From positions 124,001 through 188,000 of the forward strand of contig DASVQQ010000022.1 of NCBI GenBank assembly GCA_036389035.1: DNA of 64,000 nucleotides, read 5' to 3'. Below are positions 50,101 to 56,707 of this stretch, one piece after another. Within the stretch, counting starts at the first letter, position 1. Every line of letters starts with the position of its first letter. The position numbers and the translations under genes are program-made. The notes below the pieces were generated by a model. It was not told the origin of the DNA, ran no database searches, and saw only the letters and a program-made list of their open reading frames with translations. The DNA is from Jatrophihabitans sp. (GTDB lineage: Bacteria; Actinomycetota; Actinomycetes; Mycobacteriales; Jatrophihabitantaceae).

Positions 50101-50721
50101 AAGTCCGTCACCGAGCTGATCCGGCACTCCGGCAAGCACACGATGATCGAGATCACCCTCACAGACGGATCCGTCATCGAGGCCACTGACGAGCACCCGT
50201 TCTGGAGCGCCAGCACGAAGACGTTCGTCAATGCCGAGGATCTGAACTCGGGTGACAAGGTGCTGACCCACTCTGGAAAGCGCCTGTCCATCAAGGCGAT
50301 CAGAGTGTCGGTTGCGGTGTTGATGGCATTCAACCTGCAGATCGACCAGATCCACACCTACTACGCCGGCGCAACCCCGGTGCTGGTGCACAACGCCTGC
50401 GGCGGCAGCCGGTGGAGCGTGGGCGATGACCACCTTGCTCCAACCGCTGCGGGAAAGAGTCCGTCGTGGAGCACCGTGCGCGCGCGGTACTGGAAGAATG
50501 CGGCCGCAGACTCGAAGTCATCAGGCGAATGGAGCGGCGCTAACCTCGCTCGGATGCGGCGTGGCGCTGCGCCGCGGCGATTCAATCCGGACAAGGGTGG
50601 AGTTGAGTCCATGGAGTTGAGTCATGAGCCCATTCCATTTCGAAGGGGCGGCACTCGGTTCACGCCCCGATGGCCGCAAGACCACGCTGCGGTGGACCCG
50701 TACAGGCGACCGGGGTACTGA
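41125..50721 (+). CDS. Secreted RHS/YD-repeat polymorphic toxin with HINT and nuclease tip
   Basis: 3198 aa. Signal peptide (basic start, hydrophobic core, AAAAP cleavage near 40). Two DNRLRE adhesion-type domains (about 280-460 and 570-760), Ig-like repeats (about 765-855 and 1095-1180), a LamG/ConA-like domain (about 870-1090, WWRLGEASGPTVAD). YD repeats (about 1360-2790) form the toxin-enclosing shell and end in the RHS core (ARRFGPSNRFLQEDRY, NRYSLAGGNPANFVEVDG). A glycine-rich hydrophobic stretch precedes a HINT domain (Cys 2951 to His-Asn 3089-3090) that would release the tip. The last ~108 residues resemble HNH/EndoVII nucleases (NLARMRRGAAPRRFN, MELSHEPIPFRRGG, PQDHAAVDPYR). One intact frame. 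Confidence 0.93.
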   Translation: MARTPFPAARFVSVIASMALLAGLLSVAGPPPLVPKAAAAPVSDARPGELVEKRTRTSVTTRQADGMLRTAVSAGAVHYRDGAGAWKRIDSGLVETSEDGYAFRNKANSFRALFKGALDGEHLRFTSGGRDFGLRLEGANRRPANAKGNGLLYADAVGGVDLRYDVLSDGVKETLVLPDASSPTTYRFLLSASGDAAMRAERRPGGSWAFFSGTSLAPAFVLDAPVAVDADLNGQPSRSTGPNATLDVRKVGRDFSLVLDLDRAWLKAPERRFPVLLDPTVTLDPPAEDANFRANCSSCTPDVDDLIAVGTTSADVWRGALQFDLGNLPAGADVTNATLEAFWQPLCLGAGTGFCNSTSHQIDAHAMTTSWSTTTTSGALQFAPTPFGSATVTPSVAGTPASWVSWPITATLRDWQFAAKPNFGVLLKRNTEALKASGPVFYGRRHSDPALQPRLVVTYPGDGVNLFPPATLHSDGADLRWSGYPSAATAPFTGYEVHRSTSASFTPGASTRLTTVTDRSVTSFQDTTAAAGKTFTYKVVTGAVASTGRTVTLPALGQATKILQPSAEEGSATTIVHFPGVVSCAGYGAEDQLWVGPYSDSTSRALLRFDLRDIPAGATISKAVVSLWHAYNIKTAQTVQAFPATAEWREGAARSTCSRDSATWYEAYGGVPWAAQGGDPAAAAAATVTHMVDQPAGFDNFDITGVAARWVSGAMPNHGLVLRQDQETPGTGSLLNYHSDDFSVAPSLRPKLVVSYADGSRPVAPTATVGAPVSGATVSGAAVALDAAATDDRRVDRVDFLVDGVMIGGDTTAPFTATWNSTAVANGAHTVTVRATDDAGNQTTSSPTPVAVDNSAPPSTGVTSPTGSGVTGYRDAVAADNPTGWWRLGEASGPTVADASGGGHTAALVGTPVLGARGALGRDPDCAMQASADGYASVPPSSQWALANSFTLEWWGAAASTLAATHPGSFRSGNWAAPGDGWMVAWARVNRSSNPISYYRDGQEYLGGAYADSVLRHNAIVYDKAAQTLKFYSDGQVVASHTGVVFHAGNGVSHPLDLGRGADPSVVRVDEPAVYASALPAARIAAHRAAGAAAAAEVAGVVPVTADATDDRAVTRVEFLADGVRFAEDAIAPYSASWNTLDPAAPAPDGVHVLTTKAYDASGQMTTSAAVPVTVANAKGTQYLATSGTSQVPELVPADPAVTQPVEVSVTNDSAVTWPSTTAVEYSWISHDATPITTPGASVALGVSLAPGQTHKVRLDVTAPVLPDGAERAAYTLKTDLKDTATGTTYSAKGSKPVTNDVQVAKSLEDTLGLERWHEYRGSDLGAGVQNLVDVANGNNLWRWTPSESPGRGLSTVVDLTYNSLEKSSPSPVGPGVNLSISSLTRFGLPIDIHPNKADSIGGKANRYVVFTDGDGTTHRFNGAANADGTYRYEAPPGVHLYLRPTGSTDPARAWAFSRPDRVTYFYDGDGYPTLVEDANGNRITYTLERIPPGEDGGPVKKRITAVTDAGGRSYLLDYWSKDEVKKAHVRGKLQRLTDHSGSAWDFDYYDDGNLRMVTQRGGTKADGSALADRRVVFTYMTSNGDAPAISDPALRVDPDPKTPNQSALVHSIRDPRGAETRFSYYGPGTAQLRGRLNTVTDRAGAVTTYTYDLTARTTTEAAPLSRTETYTWDALGRATILRNALGQNTTLTWNADNKVTTLTEPTGRAINYTYNANGYLTGTTDQLGHATTLEMQDVAVDANDVIGKWQSGRTIPHYSQLKHKTNPRGTATALVGDYRWSFDYDTRGNLIATTDPSGAKKTLVIAANGTVSSETDARGGTTTYTGYDANGFPTAVTDPLARKTQFGYDSDGQLLWTQDAKHAAFTGGVPRDYRTYFDYDSFHRMGRQSAPKSTATERGLLIWSGADFDANDNTVLDIDQHYGQQYSPGIAFQVKHAFDVMDRETLATAMDTSADAAGERTTTTYDAAGRKTRQIRPLGVQSTTIANDHTVDFSYDLLDRTVRVAAYEVDTAGVQKSVKYTHTCFDLAGDAVRTIAPRANRATISCTDDTVPFVTKMTYDAAHRPLTRTDPAGRVRHTAYDANDNVISRTDQGGKVATTDFDQRDLPVKSTQPFIGGATPRVLTTRLEYDANGNRSRVITPRAYDASSDKVTFSSYVTRHVYDAANQLTRTDLPSTGAADQHYKHMAYDAVGNLVTTTQDVAQAALADVPQDKREDRSYFDPAGLVRVSDDHVNPALHYDYDASGRQTSRTPEKKGSSELNLAERQEYRYEIDGKLRERSDSGGQKVTYTYDANNIIRTMKDASGVGASRQRTMDIQITPDGLNRPVKNRQRKEGETRWKATLSSFDLSDNVVRRIDDREEDDGGVQLKAGRQNDYTFDGTDRLTQQIDQGKDTLASTADDTRIRGSYLPQGWELQRTTDKYVPGAATLWQPKKVQDWTYYDNGQLKTMSTKNGAGAVLESHDLTYTDTAGRYVNGNRTVDVFKRSSPATGTPCSSATCTARFNYDARDRLVRQESGGGGSTDYTLDPAGNIEKETQSLSGVSATTDYTYRGTQLDTTTAGGVTTKSHYDSRGNLDCTTGGAGTPADCASGSGVQSDYSYDYLDRMTGFKDTATSTESSYEYDALDRQTRQKEKHGAAAARTTNFSHLGLTDKVTKEEQSGDDGATNRTKDYSYDARGKANGMTDTVTGQAPKPYSFGKDPLGSVSQLIDDAGKAAAAYGYRPYGDADSAMSAGDTDKNSPINPVRFTEKRYDSGSGTLDMGARRFGPSNRFLQEDRYAGALSDLGLATDPLTSNRYSLAGGNPANFVEVDGHFGLPGVLGDAADAVGDAASDVAEGAEDLAGDAAEFVGEHKVAIASTAAGIGCGVVTAGVAAAACAVGVGAAAGAYEAATECKGEGAGCAAKKIGLGAASGAIGAGVGKLAKLGAGRLASRLAGGQGSKSTTTAASSCKNSFTGDTPVRMADGTSKPIKDVEVGDEVLATDPETGETAAKSVTELIRHSGKHTMIEITLTDGSVIEATDEHPFWSASTKTFVNAEDLNSGDKVLTHSGKRLSIKAIRVSVAVLMAFNLQIDQIHTYYAGATPVLVHNACGGSRWSVGDDHLAPTAAGKSPSWSTVRARYWKNAAADSKSSGEWSGANLARMRRGAAPRRFNPDKGGVESMELSHEPIPFRRGGTRFTPRWPQDHAAVDPYRRPGY

Positions 50722-51191
50722 TGACTGAGACACTCGCCGATCGGTTCCAGGCGGAACAGAGCCGGGTCATCACCTGGGACGGCCTGCAAGTGCACTCCAT
50801 GTACGAGGTAGGCCCCTTGTCCGGCGGCGCCGAGCTGCTCGTGCGATTCGTGTCGGTGGGCAGCGGGCTCCCGGAGCAAGGAATCCGGTTGAAGGTCTTG
50901 CAAGGTCATGCCGTCATCAACGATGAGAGACTCAGCGATATCGTGCTCTGGGCCGCTTCGGCTCCCGACGTGATACGTGCTGAGATCGAAGCTGCAGGCC
51001 GCAAGCCCGTGACGGTTCGCGTCTGGAACTGCTGGCGCGATTCACGGGGAACCATCCAAGCGTGGATCGGCAATTCCGGCATCCTCGTCGAGAGCTCCTC
51101 CGATGGCCGGGTGCGGCTCGAGTGCAGCGTGGGTGAGGGCGAAGTCTCCTTCGACGACTTGGTTGTCGACCTCTCGCTGTCCGAGCACTGA
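50721..51191 (+). CDS. Probable immunity protein for the RHS nuclease toxin
   Basis: 156 aa, soluble, acidic, beta-rich (VRLKVLQGHAV, TVRVWNCWRDSRGTIQAWI, VRLECSVGEGEVSF). No family recognised. Its ATG overlaps the last base of the toxin stop codon (TGATG), so it is translated together with the toxin, as expected for a cognate inhibitor. The assignment rests on position, size and charge. Confidence 0.65.
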   Translation: MTETLADRFQAEQSRVITWDGLQVHSMYEVGPLSGGAELLVRFVSVGSGLPEQGIRLKVLQGHAVINDERLSDIVLWAASAPDVIRAEIEAAGRKPVTVRVWNCWRDSRGTIQAWIGNSGILVESSSDGRVRLECSVGEGEVSFDDLVVDLSLSEH

Positions 51192-51505
51192 ATCACGCGG
51201 GAAAGCGGCGGGCGAGGCGCCTGTAACCGGAGAAGGAGTGAGGGACGGGTCCGGTCGGGAGACCAGCGGTTCCCGGCGATCAGCGGCGCCCCGGCTGTCG
51301 TCCACACTGACCGGCGCCTCACCGCCGCGCTGATCCCGCCCGTTAACCGCCTCCTGCCCGTGAACCGCCTCCCGCCCGTGAACCGCCTCCCGCCCGTTAA
51401 CACTGATGTTAGGAACAAGTAAAGCGATGCCGGAGTGGAGTTGCCGAGTTTTGCCGGATACGCGACGGTGAGGGCCGTTTACCCCTCCCCCCGAAGTGGA
51501 CCCCC
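51192..51505. other. Intergenic region with minisatellite
   Basis: No gene is supported in these 314 bases. It contains the 18-bp tandem repeat at 51337-51401 and an AT-richer stretch (51402-51440) that probably carries the promoter of the secreted-protein gene at 51506. Confidence 0.6.
51337..51401. repeat. 18-bp tandem repeat, 3.6 copies
   Basis: Units of CGCCCGTTAACCGCCTCC begin at 51337, 51355, 51373 and 51391, with T/G variation in the centre (GTTAAC or GTGAAC). A GTTAAC palindrome opens the first and last copies. Copy number is likely to vary among strains. Confidence 0.9.
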
Positions 51506-51997
51506 ATGAAAAGTCGCATCCTCGTATTCCTGATCGGCCTGTTCGCGGCGGTGGCCGCGCTGGTCGCGACCAGCGCCCCGGCCGCGGCCGTCACCAAACT
51601 GACCCACGCCCAGGCCACCTCGCAGCTGTCCAGCGCGGGCCTGACCTGGAGCTCGAGCGGCAACTGCTCCAACCGCTACAACTCGACCTGCACGTCGTTC
51701 GAGCAGATCAACCAGAGCACCATCTCGGGCGTCATCACCCTCAAGCGCTCCAGCGCCTGCTCGGTCAACATCACCGGCGGCACCGAGACCGGTCACGCCA
51801 GCGGCACCTACAGCCACTGGAACGGCTACAAGGTCGACATCAGCCACCGGACCTGCGTCGACTCCTACATCAAGAACACCTTCACCCGGATCAGCAACCG
51901 GGCTGACGGTTACCCGCGGTGGCAGGCCGCCTCGGGCAACATCTACACCGACGAGGGCTCGCACTGGGACATCCTGTACTACACCTGCGGCTGCTGA
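51506..51997 (+). CDS. Secreted protein with M15/Hedgehog-like zinc motif
   Basis: 163 aa with a clear signal peptide (MKSRILVFLIGLFAAVAALV, AxA cleavage near 28). The mature part has six cysteines. GHASGTYSHWNGYKVDIS and later EGSHWDILYY place His, Asp and His as in the SxHxxGxAxD...HxH site of M15 DD-peptidases and Hedgehog-type domains. It may be a small cell-wall hydrolase or a catalytically silent binder. It lies between the RHS locus and purD. No Shine-Dalgarno beyond a C-rich stretch is seen before the ATG. Confidence 0.65.
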   Translation: MKSRILVFLIGLFAAVAALVATSAPAAAVTKLTHAQATSQLSSAGLTWSSSGNCSNRYNSTCTSFEQINQSTISGVITLKRSSACSVNITGGTETGHASGTYSHWNGYKVDISHRTCVDSYIKNTFTRISNRADGYPRWQAASGNIYTDEGSHWDILYYTCGC

Positions 51998-52053
51998 CCG
52001 CCGCTGCCGCCCGGCAGCAGAACCCGCATACCCGGACTCGATAACCTCCGGGT

Positions 52054-53295
52054 ATGCGGGTTCTTGTCGTCGGCTCCGGTGCTCGTGAGCACGCCCTCTG
52101 CCTGTCGCTGGCGGCCGACCCGGCGGTCACCGCGCTGATCTGCGCGCCTGGCAACGCGGGCACCATGAGCATCGCCGAGCACCGCCGGCTGGCCGTCTCG
52201 GACCCGGCCGCGGTCGCCGCGCTGGCCACTGAGGTGCGCGCTGACCTGGTGGTGATCGGCCCGGAGGCGCCGCTGGTGGCCGGCGCCGCCGACGCGGTGC
52301 GCGCCGCCGGCATCGCCTGCTTCGGGCCATCCCGGCAGGCCGCCCAGCTCGAGGGCAGCAAGGCCTTCGCCAAGGACGTGATGGCCGCGGCCGGGGTGCC
52401 GACCGCCCGGGCCGCGGTGTGCGAAACCGCCGAGCAGGTCGAGGCGGCGCTGGCTGAGTTCGGCCCGCCGTACGTGGTCAAGGACGACGGGCTGGCTGCC
52501 GGCAAGGGCGTGGTGGTGACCTCTGACCGCGGCCAGGCCGCCGCGCACGCCGCCGCCTGCGGGCGGGTGCTGGTGGAGGAGTACCTGGACGGGCCCGAGG
52601 TGTCGCTGTTCTGCGTCACCGATGGGGTGAGCGTGCTGCCGCTGTTGCCCGCCCAGGACTACAAGCGGATTGGCGACGGCGACACCGGCCCGAACACCGG
52701 CGGCATGGGCGCCTACGCCCCCCTGGACTGGCTGCCCGCGGGCGCCGTCGAGCAGGTGGTGGCCGAGGTCGCCCGGCCGACCGTGGACGAGATGCGCCGG
52801 CGCGGCACGCCGTTCGCGGGGCTGCTCTACGTCGGCCTGGCCATGACGGCGGCCGGGCCGCGGGTGATCGAGTTCAACGCCCGGTTCGGCGACCCCGAGA
52901 CCCAGGTGGTGCTGGCGCTGCTGGAGTCCTCGCTGGCCGGGCTGTTGCACGCGGCGGCGACCGGCACGCTCGCCGAGCACTCGCCGCTGCGCTGGCGGGC
53001 CGGCGCGGCCGTCACCGTGGTGATCGCCGCCGCGAACTATCCCGGCACGCCCCGGCTGGACGATGCGATCCGCGGCGCTGACCTGCCGGGGGTGATCCAC
53101 GCCGGAACCCGGCGCGACGGTGACGGGGTGCTGCGCTCGGCCGGCGGCCGGGTGCTGTCGGCCACCGCGGTCGGTGACACCCTGGCCGAGGCCCGCGACG
53201 CGGCCTACCGGCTGGTGGCCGGCATCGAGTTGGCCGGCAGCCAGCACCGCACCGACATCGCCGCAGCCGCCGTGGCGCAGCAGGCTGCCAGGTAG
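52054..53295 (+). CDS. purD: Phosphoribosylamine-glycine ligase
   Basis: Second step of purine synthesis: ATP-dependent joining of phosphoribosylamine and glycine. 413 aa ATP-grasp enzyme. Visible are the N-terminal Rossmann-like [24 protein letters not shown], the ATP-grasp [24 protein letters not shown] and the metal site [15 protein letters not shown]. The gene converges on the 5'-nucleotidase gene, with 27 bases between stops. Confidence 0.97.
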   Translation: MRVLVVGSGAREHALCLSLAADPAVTALICAPGNAGTMSIAEHRRLAVSDPAAVAALATEVRADLVVIGPEAPLVAGAADAVRAAGIACFGPSRQAAQLEGSKAFAKDVMAAAGVPTARAAVCETAEQVEAALAEFGPPYVVKDDGLAAGKGVVVTSDRGQAAAHAAACGRVLVEEYLDGPEVSLFCVTDGVSVLPLLPAQDYKRIGDGDTGPNTGGMGAYAPLDWLPAGAVEQVVAEVARPTVDEMRRRGTPFAGLLYVGLAMTAAGPRVIEFNARFGDPETQVVLALLESSLAGLLHAAATGTLAEHSPLRWRAGAAVTVVIAAANYPGTPRLDDAIRGADLPGVIHAGTRRDGDGVLRSAGGRVLSATAVGDTLAEARDAAYRLVAGIELAGSQHRTDIAAAAVAQQAAR

Positions 53296-53322
53296 TCCTG
53301 GCACCAAGCGGTCGTCAGCCGG

Positions 53323-55119
53323 TTAGCGAGTCGACTCAGCCGTGATCCGGATCGGCTGGCCGTCGGACACCAGCCGCCAGTCGACGTCGGAGAAAACCGC
53401 CGGGTCGATCACGCCGGCCGCGCTCACCCAGTCGATGATCAGCTGGCGGACCTCGACCTGGGCGTCGTAGAGCACCGGCGCGGTCGTCACGGCGGGGAAG
53501 TTGCCGCCGCCGGATTGCCGGTAGTTGTTGATCGCGAGCACGAACCGCTGCTCGTCGGTGACCGGCGAGCCGCCGTAGTGAAGGTTCCTGATCCGGGACC
53601 CGACTTCCCGGGCGATGTCGATGTCGTAGGTCAGCGGGGCGTCCAACCCGCTCATGATGTCGTAGTTGTGGTCCGAGGTGCCCTTCGGAGCCCTGGAGGT
53701 GACCGCCCTGATCAGCTGCATCGGCGAGAACGGGCCGGTGCCGCTGACCTGCTTGAAGTAGGCCGCCGAGTACTCCAGGTACTGCCGCACCTGGGCGCCG
53801 GTGAACGCGATGCCCAGCAGGGTGTTGTCGAAGATGTAGAGGCCGGCCACGTCGCGCACCGTCACCTCGCCGGCCGGGATCGCCGCGGCGGCGTTGAACG
53901 GGGAGACGATCGACAGGACCGGCAGGGACGCCGACGGTGAGCCGGCCAGTGCCTGTTTTACCGCCACGCCCTGGACGTGGTTGAGAAAGTCCATCGCGGC
54001 GGTGTGCTGGTAGCGGGAGGCCGCCGCCGACATGGCGAAAGTGCAAGCTCCGATGACGCTGTTGACATAGCCGCGCACCTTCTCGTGCTGCTCCAGAACC
54101 AACGAGACGATCGTGTCGTCGGCGTCGACGAGACTGGTGTTGAGCACCCTCGCGCTGGCTGAGCCGACCTGCCAGCGACCGCGATGGGAGACCAGGTCCA
54201 GGTCCATCACGGTCAGCCGGTGTCCGAAGCGCAGCGGCTCGGACAGCAGCACCTGCTTGCCGGTGGCGGTGTTGGGCACGAACCGCTGGCCGATCTCCTG
54301 GTGGGCGTGCCCGACCAGGATCGCGTCGATGCCGGGCACCTCCTGGGCCAGCAGCGTCGAGGCGTTCTCCGGCCAGGGCAGCGCGTCGCCGTAGCTGGAG
54401 GAGGTGTCGGTGCCGGAATGGCAGCACACGATGACGACGTCGGCGCCGGCCTGCTGGACCTTGGGGATCACCAGCCTGGCCTGCTCGACGATGCCGTTGA
54501 ACCTGATCCGGCCCTCCAGGCTGGCCTTGTCCCAGATGGCGCAGCCGGGCGTGACCAGGCCGACGATGCCGATCCGGACGAACTCGCCGTGCTCGTCGTG
54601 CCGGTGGCCCCGTTGGTGCCCCCGATGGTCACCGACGGGGACGTCTTTGATGATGAACTCGTCGAAGACCGGCTCGCCGGTGTCCCAGTCCAGGGCGTTG
54701 GCGCCCAGCAGCGGGTGCCGTAACTGCGACTGGAACCCGCGCAGCGTCTCGATGCCGTAGTTGAACTCGTGGTTGCCCAGCGCGGCGGCGTCGAAGCCGA
54801 TCGCGTTCATCGCGGCGGCCATCGGATGGATGGGGGCCGCGGCGCCGGTGATCGGATCGATCCGGGCGTAGTAGTAGGCCAGCGGCGTGCCCTGGATGGT
54901 GTCACCGGCGTCCAGGGTCAGCGTCGCGCACCAGCCCCGCTCGGCGCGCATCGTGTTCACCAGTGTCGAGATCTTGGCCAGGCCGACGTCGTTGTGCCGG
55001 GCGTCGTCGTACTCGGCGTCGGTGTAGTAGTCCCAGTTCAGGATGTGGCCGTGGGTGTCGGTGGTTCCGAGCACCGTCAGCCGGAAGCCCTCCGTTGCCG
55101 GCAGGTCAGGTCGGCTCAT
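53323..55119 (-). CDS. 5'-nucleotidase / 2',3'-cyclic phosphodiesterase-type metallophosphatase
   Basis: 598 aa, two-domain calcineurin-like phosphoesterase. The dimetal site is clear: TTDTHGHI, DAGDTIQG, GNHEFNYG and GHAHQEI. The C-terminal 5'-nucleotidase domain includes NNYRQSGGGNFP. There is no signal peptide, although most relatives are secreted. A His-rich insert (DHRGHQRGHRHDEHGE, about residues 172-188) precedes a beta strand and is unusual. It lies between purD and purB, so a link to nucleotide turnover is plausible. Confidence 0.92.
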   Translation of the reverse strand: MSRPDLPATEGFRLTVLGTTDTHGHILNWDYYTDAEYDDARHNDVGLAKISTLVNTMRAERGWCATLTLDAGDTIQGTPLAYYYARIDPITGAAAPIHPMAAAMNAIGFDAAALGNHEFNYGIETLRGFQSQLRHPLLGANALDWDTGEPVFDEFIIKDVPVGDHRGHQRGHRHDEHGEFVRIGIVGLVTPGCAIWDKASLEGRIRFNGIVEQARLVIPKVQQAGADVVIVCCHSGTDTSSSYGDALPWPENASTLLAQEVPGIDAILVGHAHQEIGQRFVPNTATGKQVLLSEPLRFGHRLTVMDLDLVSHRGRWQVGSASARVLNTSLVDADDTIVSLVLEQHEKVRGYVNSVIGACTFAMSAAASRYQHTAAMDFLNHVQGVAVKQALAGSPSASLPVLSIVSPFNAAAAIPAGEVTVRDVAGLYIFDNTLLGIAFTGAQVRQYLEYSAAYFKQVSGTGPFSPMQLIRAVTSRAPKGTSDHNYDIMSGLDAPLTYDIDIAREVGSRIRNLHYGGSPVTDEQRFVLAINNYRQSGGGNFPAVTTAPVLYDAQVEVRQLIIDWVSAAGVIDPAVFSDVDWRLVSDGQPIRITAESTR

Positions 55120-55181
55120 TGCCTAAGTGCACCAGACCCCGCTGCGCGAGGCCACGGCGGGCGGTGCGACAGAATGGCCGG

Positions 55182-56681
55182 GTGACCGCCACGCCAGATC
55201 AGCCAGCCAAGCCAGCCGCCAAGCCCGCCATCCCGAACGTGCTCGCCCATCGCTACGCCTCCACGTCGATGGCCACCGTCTTCAGCCCGCGGCACAAGGT
55301 GGTGCTCGAACGTCAGCTCTGGCTGGCGCTGCTCATCGCCCAGCGGGATCTGGGCATCAACACTCCGGACGGCGCGATCGAGGCCTACCGCAAGGTGGTC
55401 GAGGCCGGCGTCGATGCTGTCGATCTGGACTCCATCGCCGAGCGCGAGCGGGTCACCAGGCACGACGTCAAGGCCCGGATCGAGGAGTTCAACTCCTTGG
55501 CTGCTGGAGGGGCCTCGGCCGAGCAGTCCCACGAGCTGATCCACCGGGGGATGACCAGCCGCGACGTGACCGAGAATGTCGAGCAGTTGCAGGTGCGTTC
55601 GGCGCTGAAGCTGGTCCGGACCAAGGTGCTGGCGGTGCTGGCCCGGCTGGCCCGGCGCGCCGCCGAGTACGAGTCGCTGGCGCTGGCTGGCCGCTCGCAC
55701 AACGTCGCCGCCCAGACCACCACGCTGGGCAAGCGGTTCGCGACGGTGGCCGACGAGCTGCTGGTGGCCCTGGCCCGGCTGGACGACCTGATCGCCCGCT
55801 ACCCGTTGCGCGGCGTCAAGGGCCCGGTCGGCACCGCTCAGGACACGCTCGACCTGCTCGACGGCGACGCGGACAAGCTGGCCGAGCTGGAGCGCCGGGT
55901 CGCGGAGCACCTGGGCTTTGAGAAGGTGTTGACCAGCACCGGCCAGGTCTATCCCCGGTCGCTGGATTACGACGTGCTCTCGGCGCTGGTGCAGCTCGCC
56001 GCGGCGCCGTCCAGCTTTGCCACCACGCTGCGGTTGATGGCCGGCCACGAGCTGGTCACCGAGGGGTTCCGGCCCGGCCAGGTCGGCTCAAGCGCGATGC
56101 CGCACAAGATGAACGCCCGCTCGGCCGAGCGGATCAACGGCTTCACGGTGCTGCTGCGCGGCTATGCCTCGATGGCCGGTGAGCTGGCCGGCGACCAGTG
56201 GAACGAGGGTGATGTCAGCTGCTCGGTGGTCCGCCGGGTCGCGCTGCCCGACGCCTTCTTCGCCCTGGACGGCCTGCTCGAGACCACCCTCACGGTGCTG
56301 GACGACTTCGGGGCGTTCCCGGCGGTGATGGCCCGGGAGCTGGACCGTTACCTGCCGTTCCTGGCCACCACCAAGGTGCTGATGGCCGCGGTGCGGGCCG
56401 GCGCCGGCCGCGAGCAGGCGCACGAGGTGATCAAGGAGCACGCCGTCCGGGTGGCCCTGGACATGCGCGAGCAGGGCGCCGCTGAGAACGACCTGCTGGC
56501 CCGGCTGGCCGCCGACCAGCGGCTGGGCCTGGACGAGGGCACCCTGACCGGCCTGCTGGCCGACCCGCTGGCATTCACCGGCGCCGCCCAGGCCCAGGTC
56601 CGGGCGGTGATCGCCGCGGTCGGCTACGTCCTGGAGAGCGAGCCGGCCGCCGCCGGCTACACCCCCGAGCCGATCCTGTAG
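55182..56681 (+). CDS. purB: Adenylosuccinate lyase
   Basis: 499 aa fumarase-superfamily lyase that splits SAICAR and adenylosuccinate, so it serves both the main and the AMP branch. The signature loop GSSAMPHKMNARSAER is intact, as are MTSRDVTENVEQ and the catalytic His region LAGRSHNVAAQTTTLG. The GTG at 55182 is used; the protein fold begins soon after (NVLAHRYASTSMATVFSP). Divergent from the 5'-nucleotidase gene, 62 bases apart. Confidence 0.97.
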   Translation: MTATPDQPAKPAAKPAIPNVLAHRYASTSMATVFSPRHKVVLERQLWLALLIAQRDLGINTPDGAIEAYRKVVEAGVDAVDLDSIAERERVTRHDVKARIEEFNSLAAGGASAEQSHELIHRGMTSRDVTENVEQLQVRSALKLVRTKVLAVLARLARRAAEYESLALAGRSHNVAAQTTTLGKRFATVADELLVALARLDDLIARYPLRGVKGPVGTAQDTLDLLDGDADKLAELERRVAEHLGFEKVLTSTGQVYPRSLDYDVLSALVQLAAAPSSFATTLRLMAGHELVTEGFRPGQVGSSAMPHKMNARSAERINGFTVLLRGYASMAGELAGDQWNEGDVSCSVVRRVALPDAFFALDGLLETTLTVLDDFGAFPAVMARELDRYLPFLATTKVLMAAVRAGAGREQAHEVIKEHAVRVALDMREQGAAENDLLARLAADQRLGLDEGTLTGLLADPLAFTGAAQAQVRAVIAAVGYVLESEPAAAGYTPEPIL

Positions 56682-56707
56682 CGGCCTTTCGTGCTTCTGC
56701 CCGAGGG

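Noticed and set aside
49975..50394. Intein inside the RHS protein
   Set aside because: It has intein-like ends (Cys start, His-Asn end) but no C-extein of a conserved host protein and no homing nuclease. The position before a toxin tip fits a pretoxin HINT domain instead.
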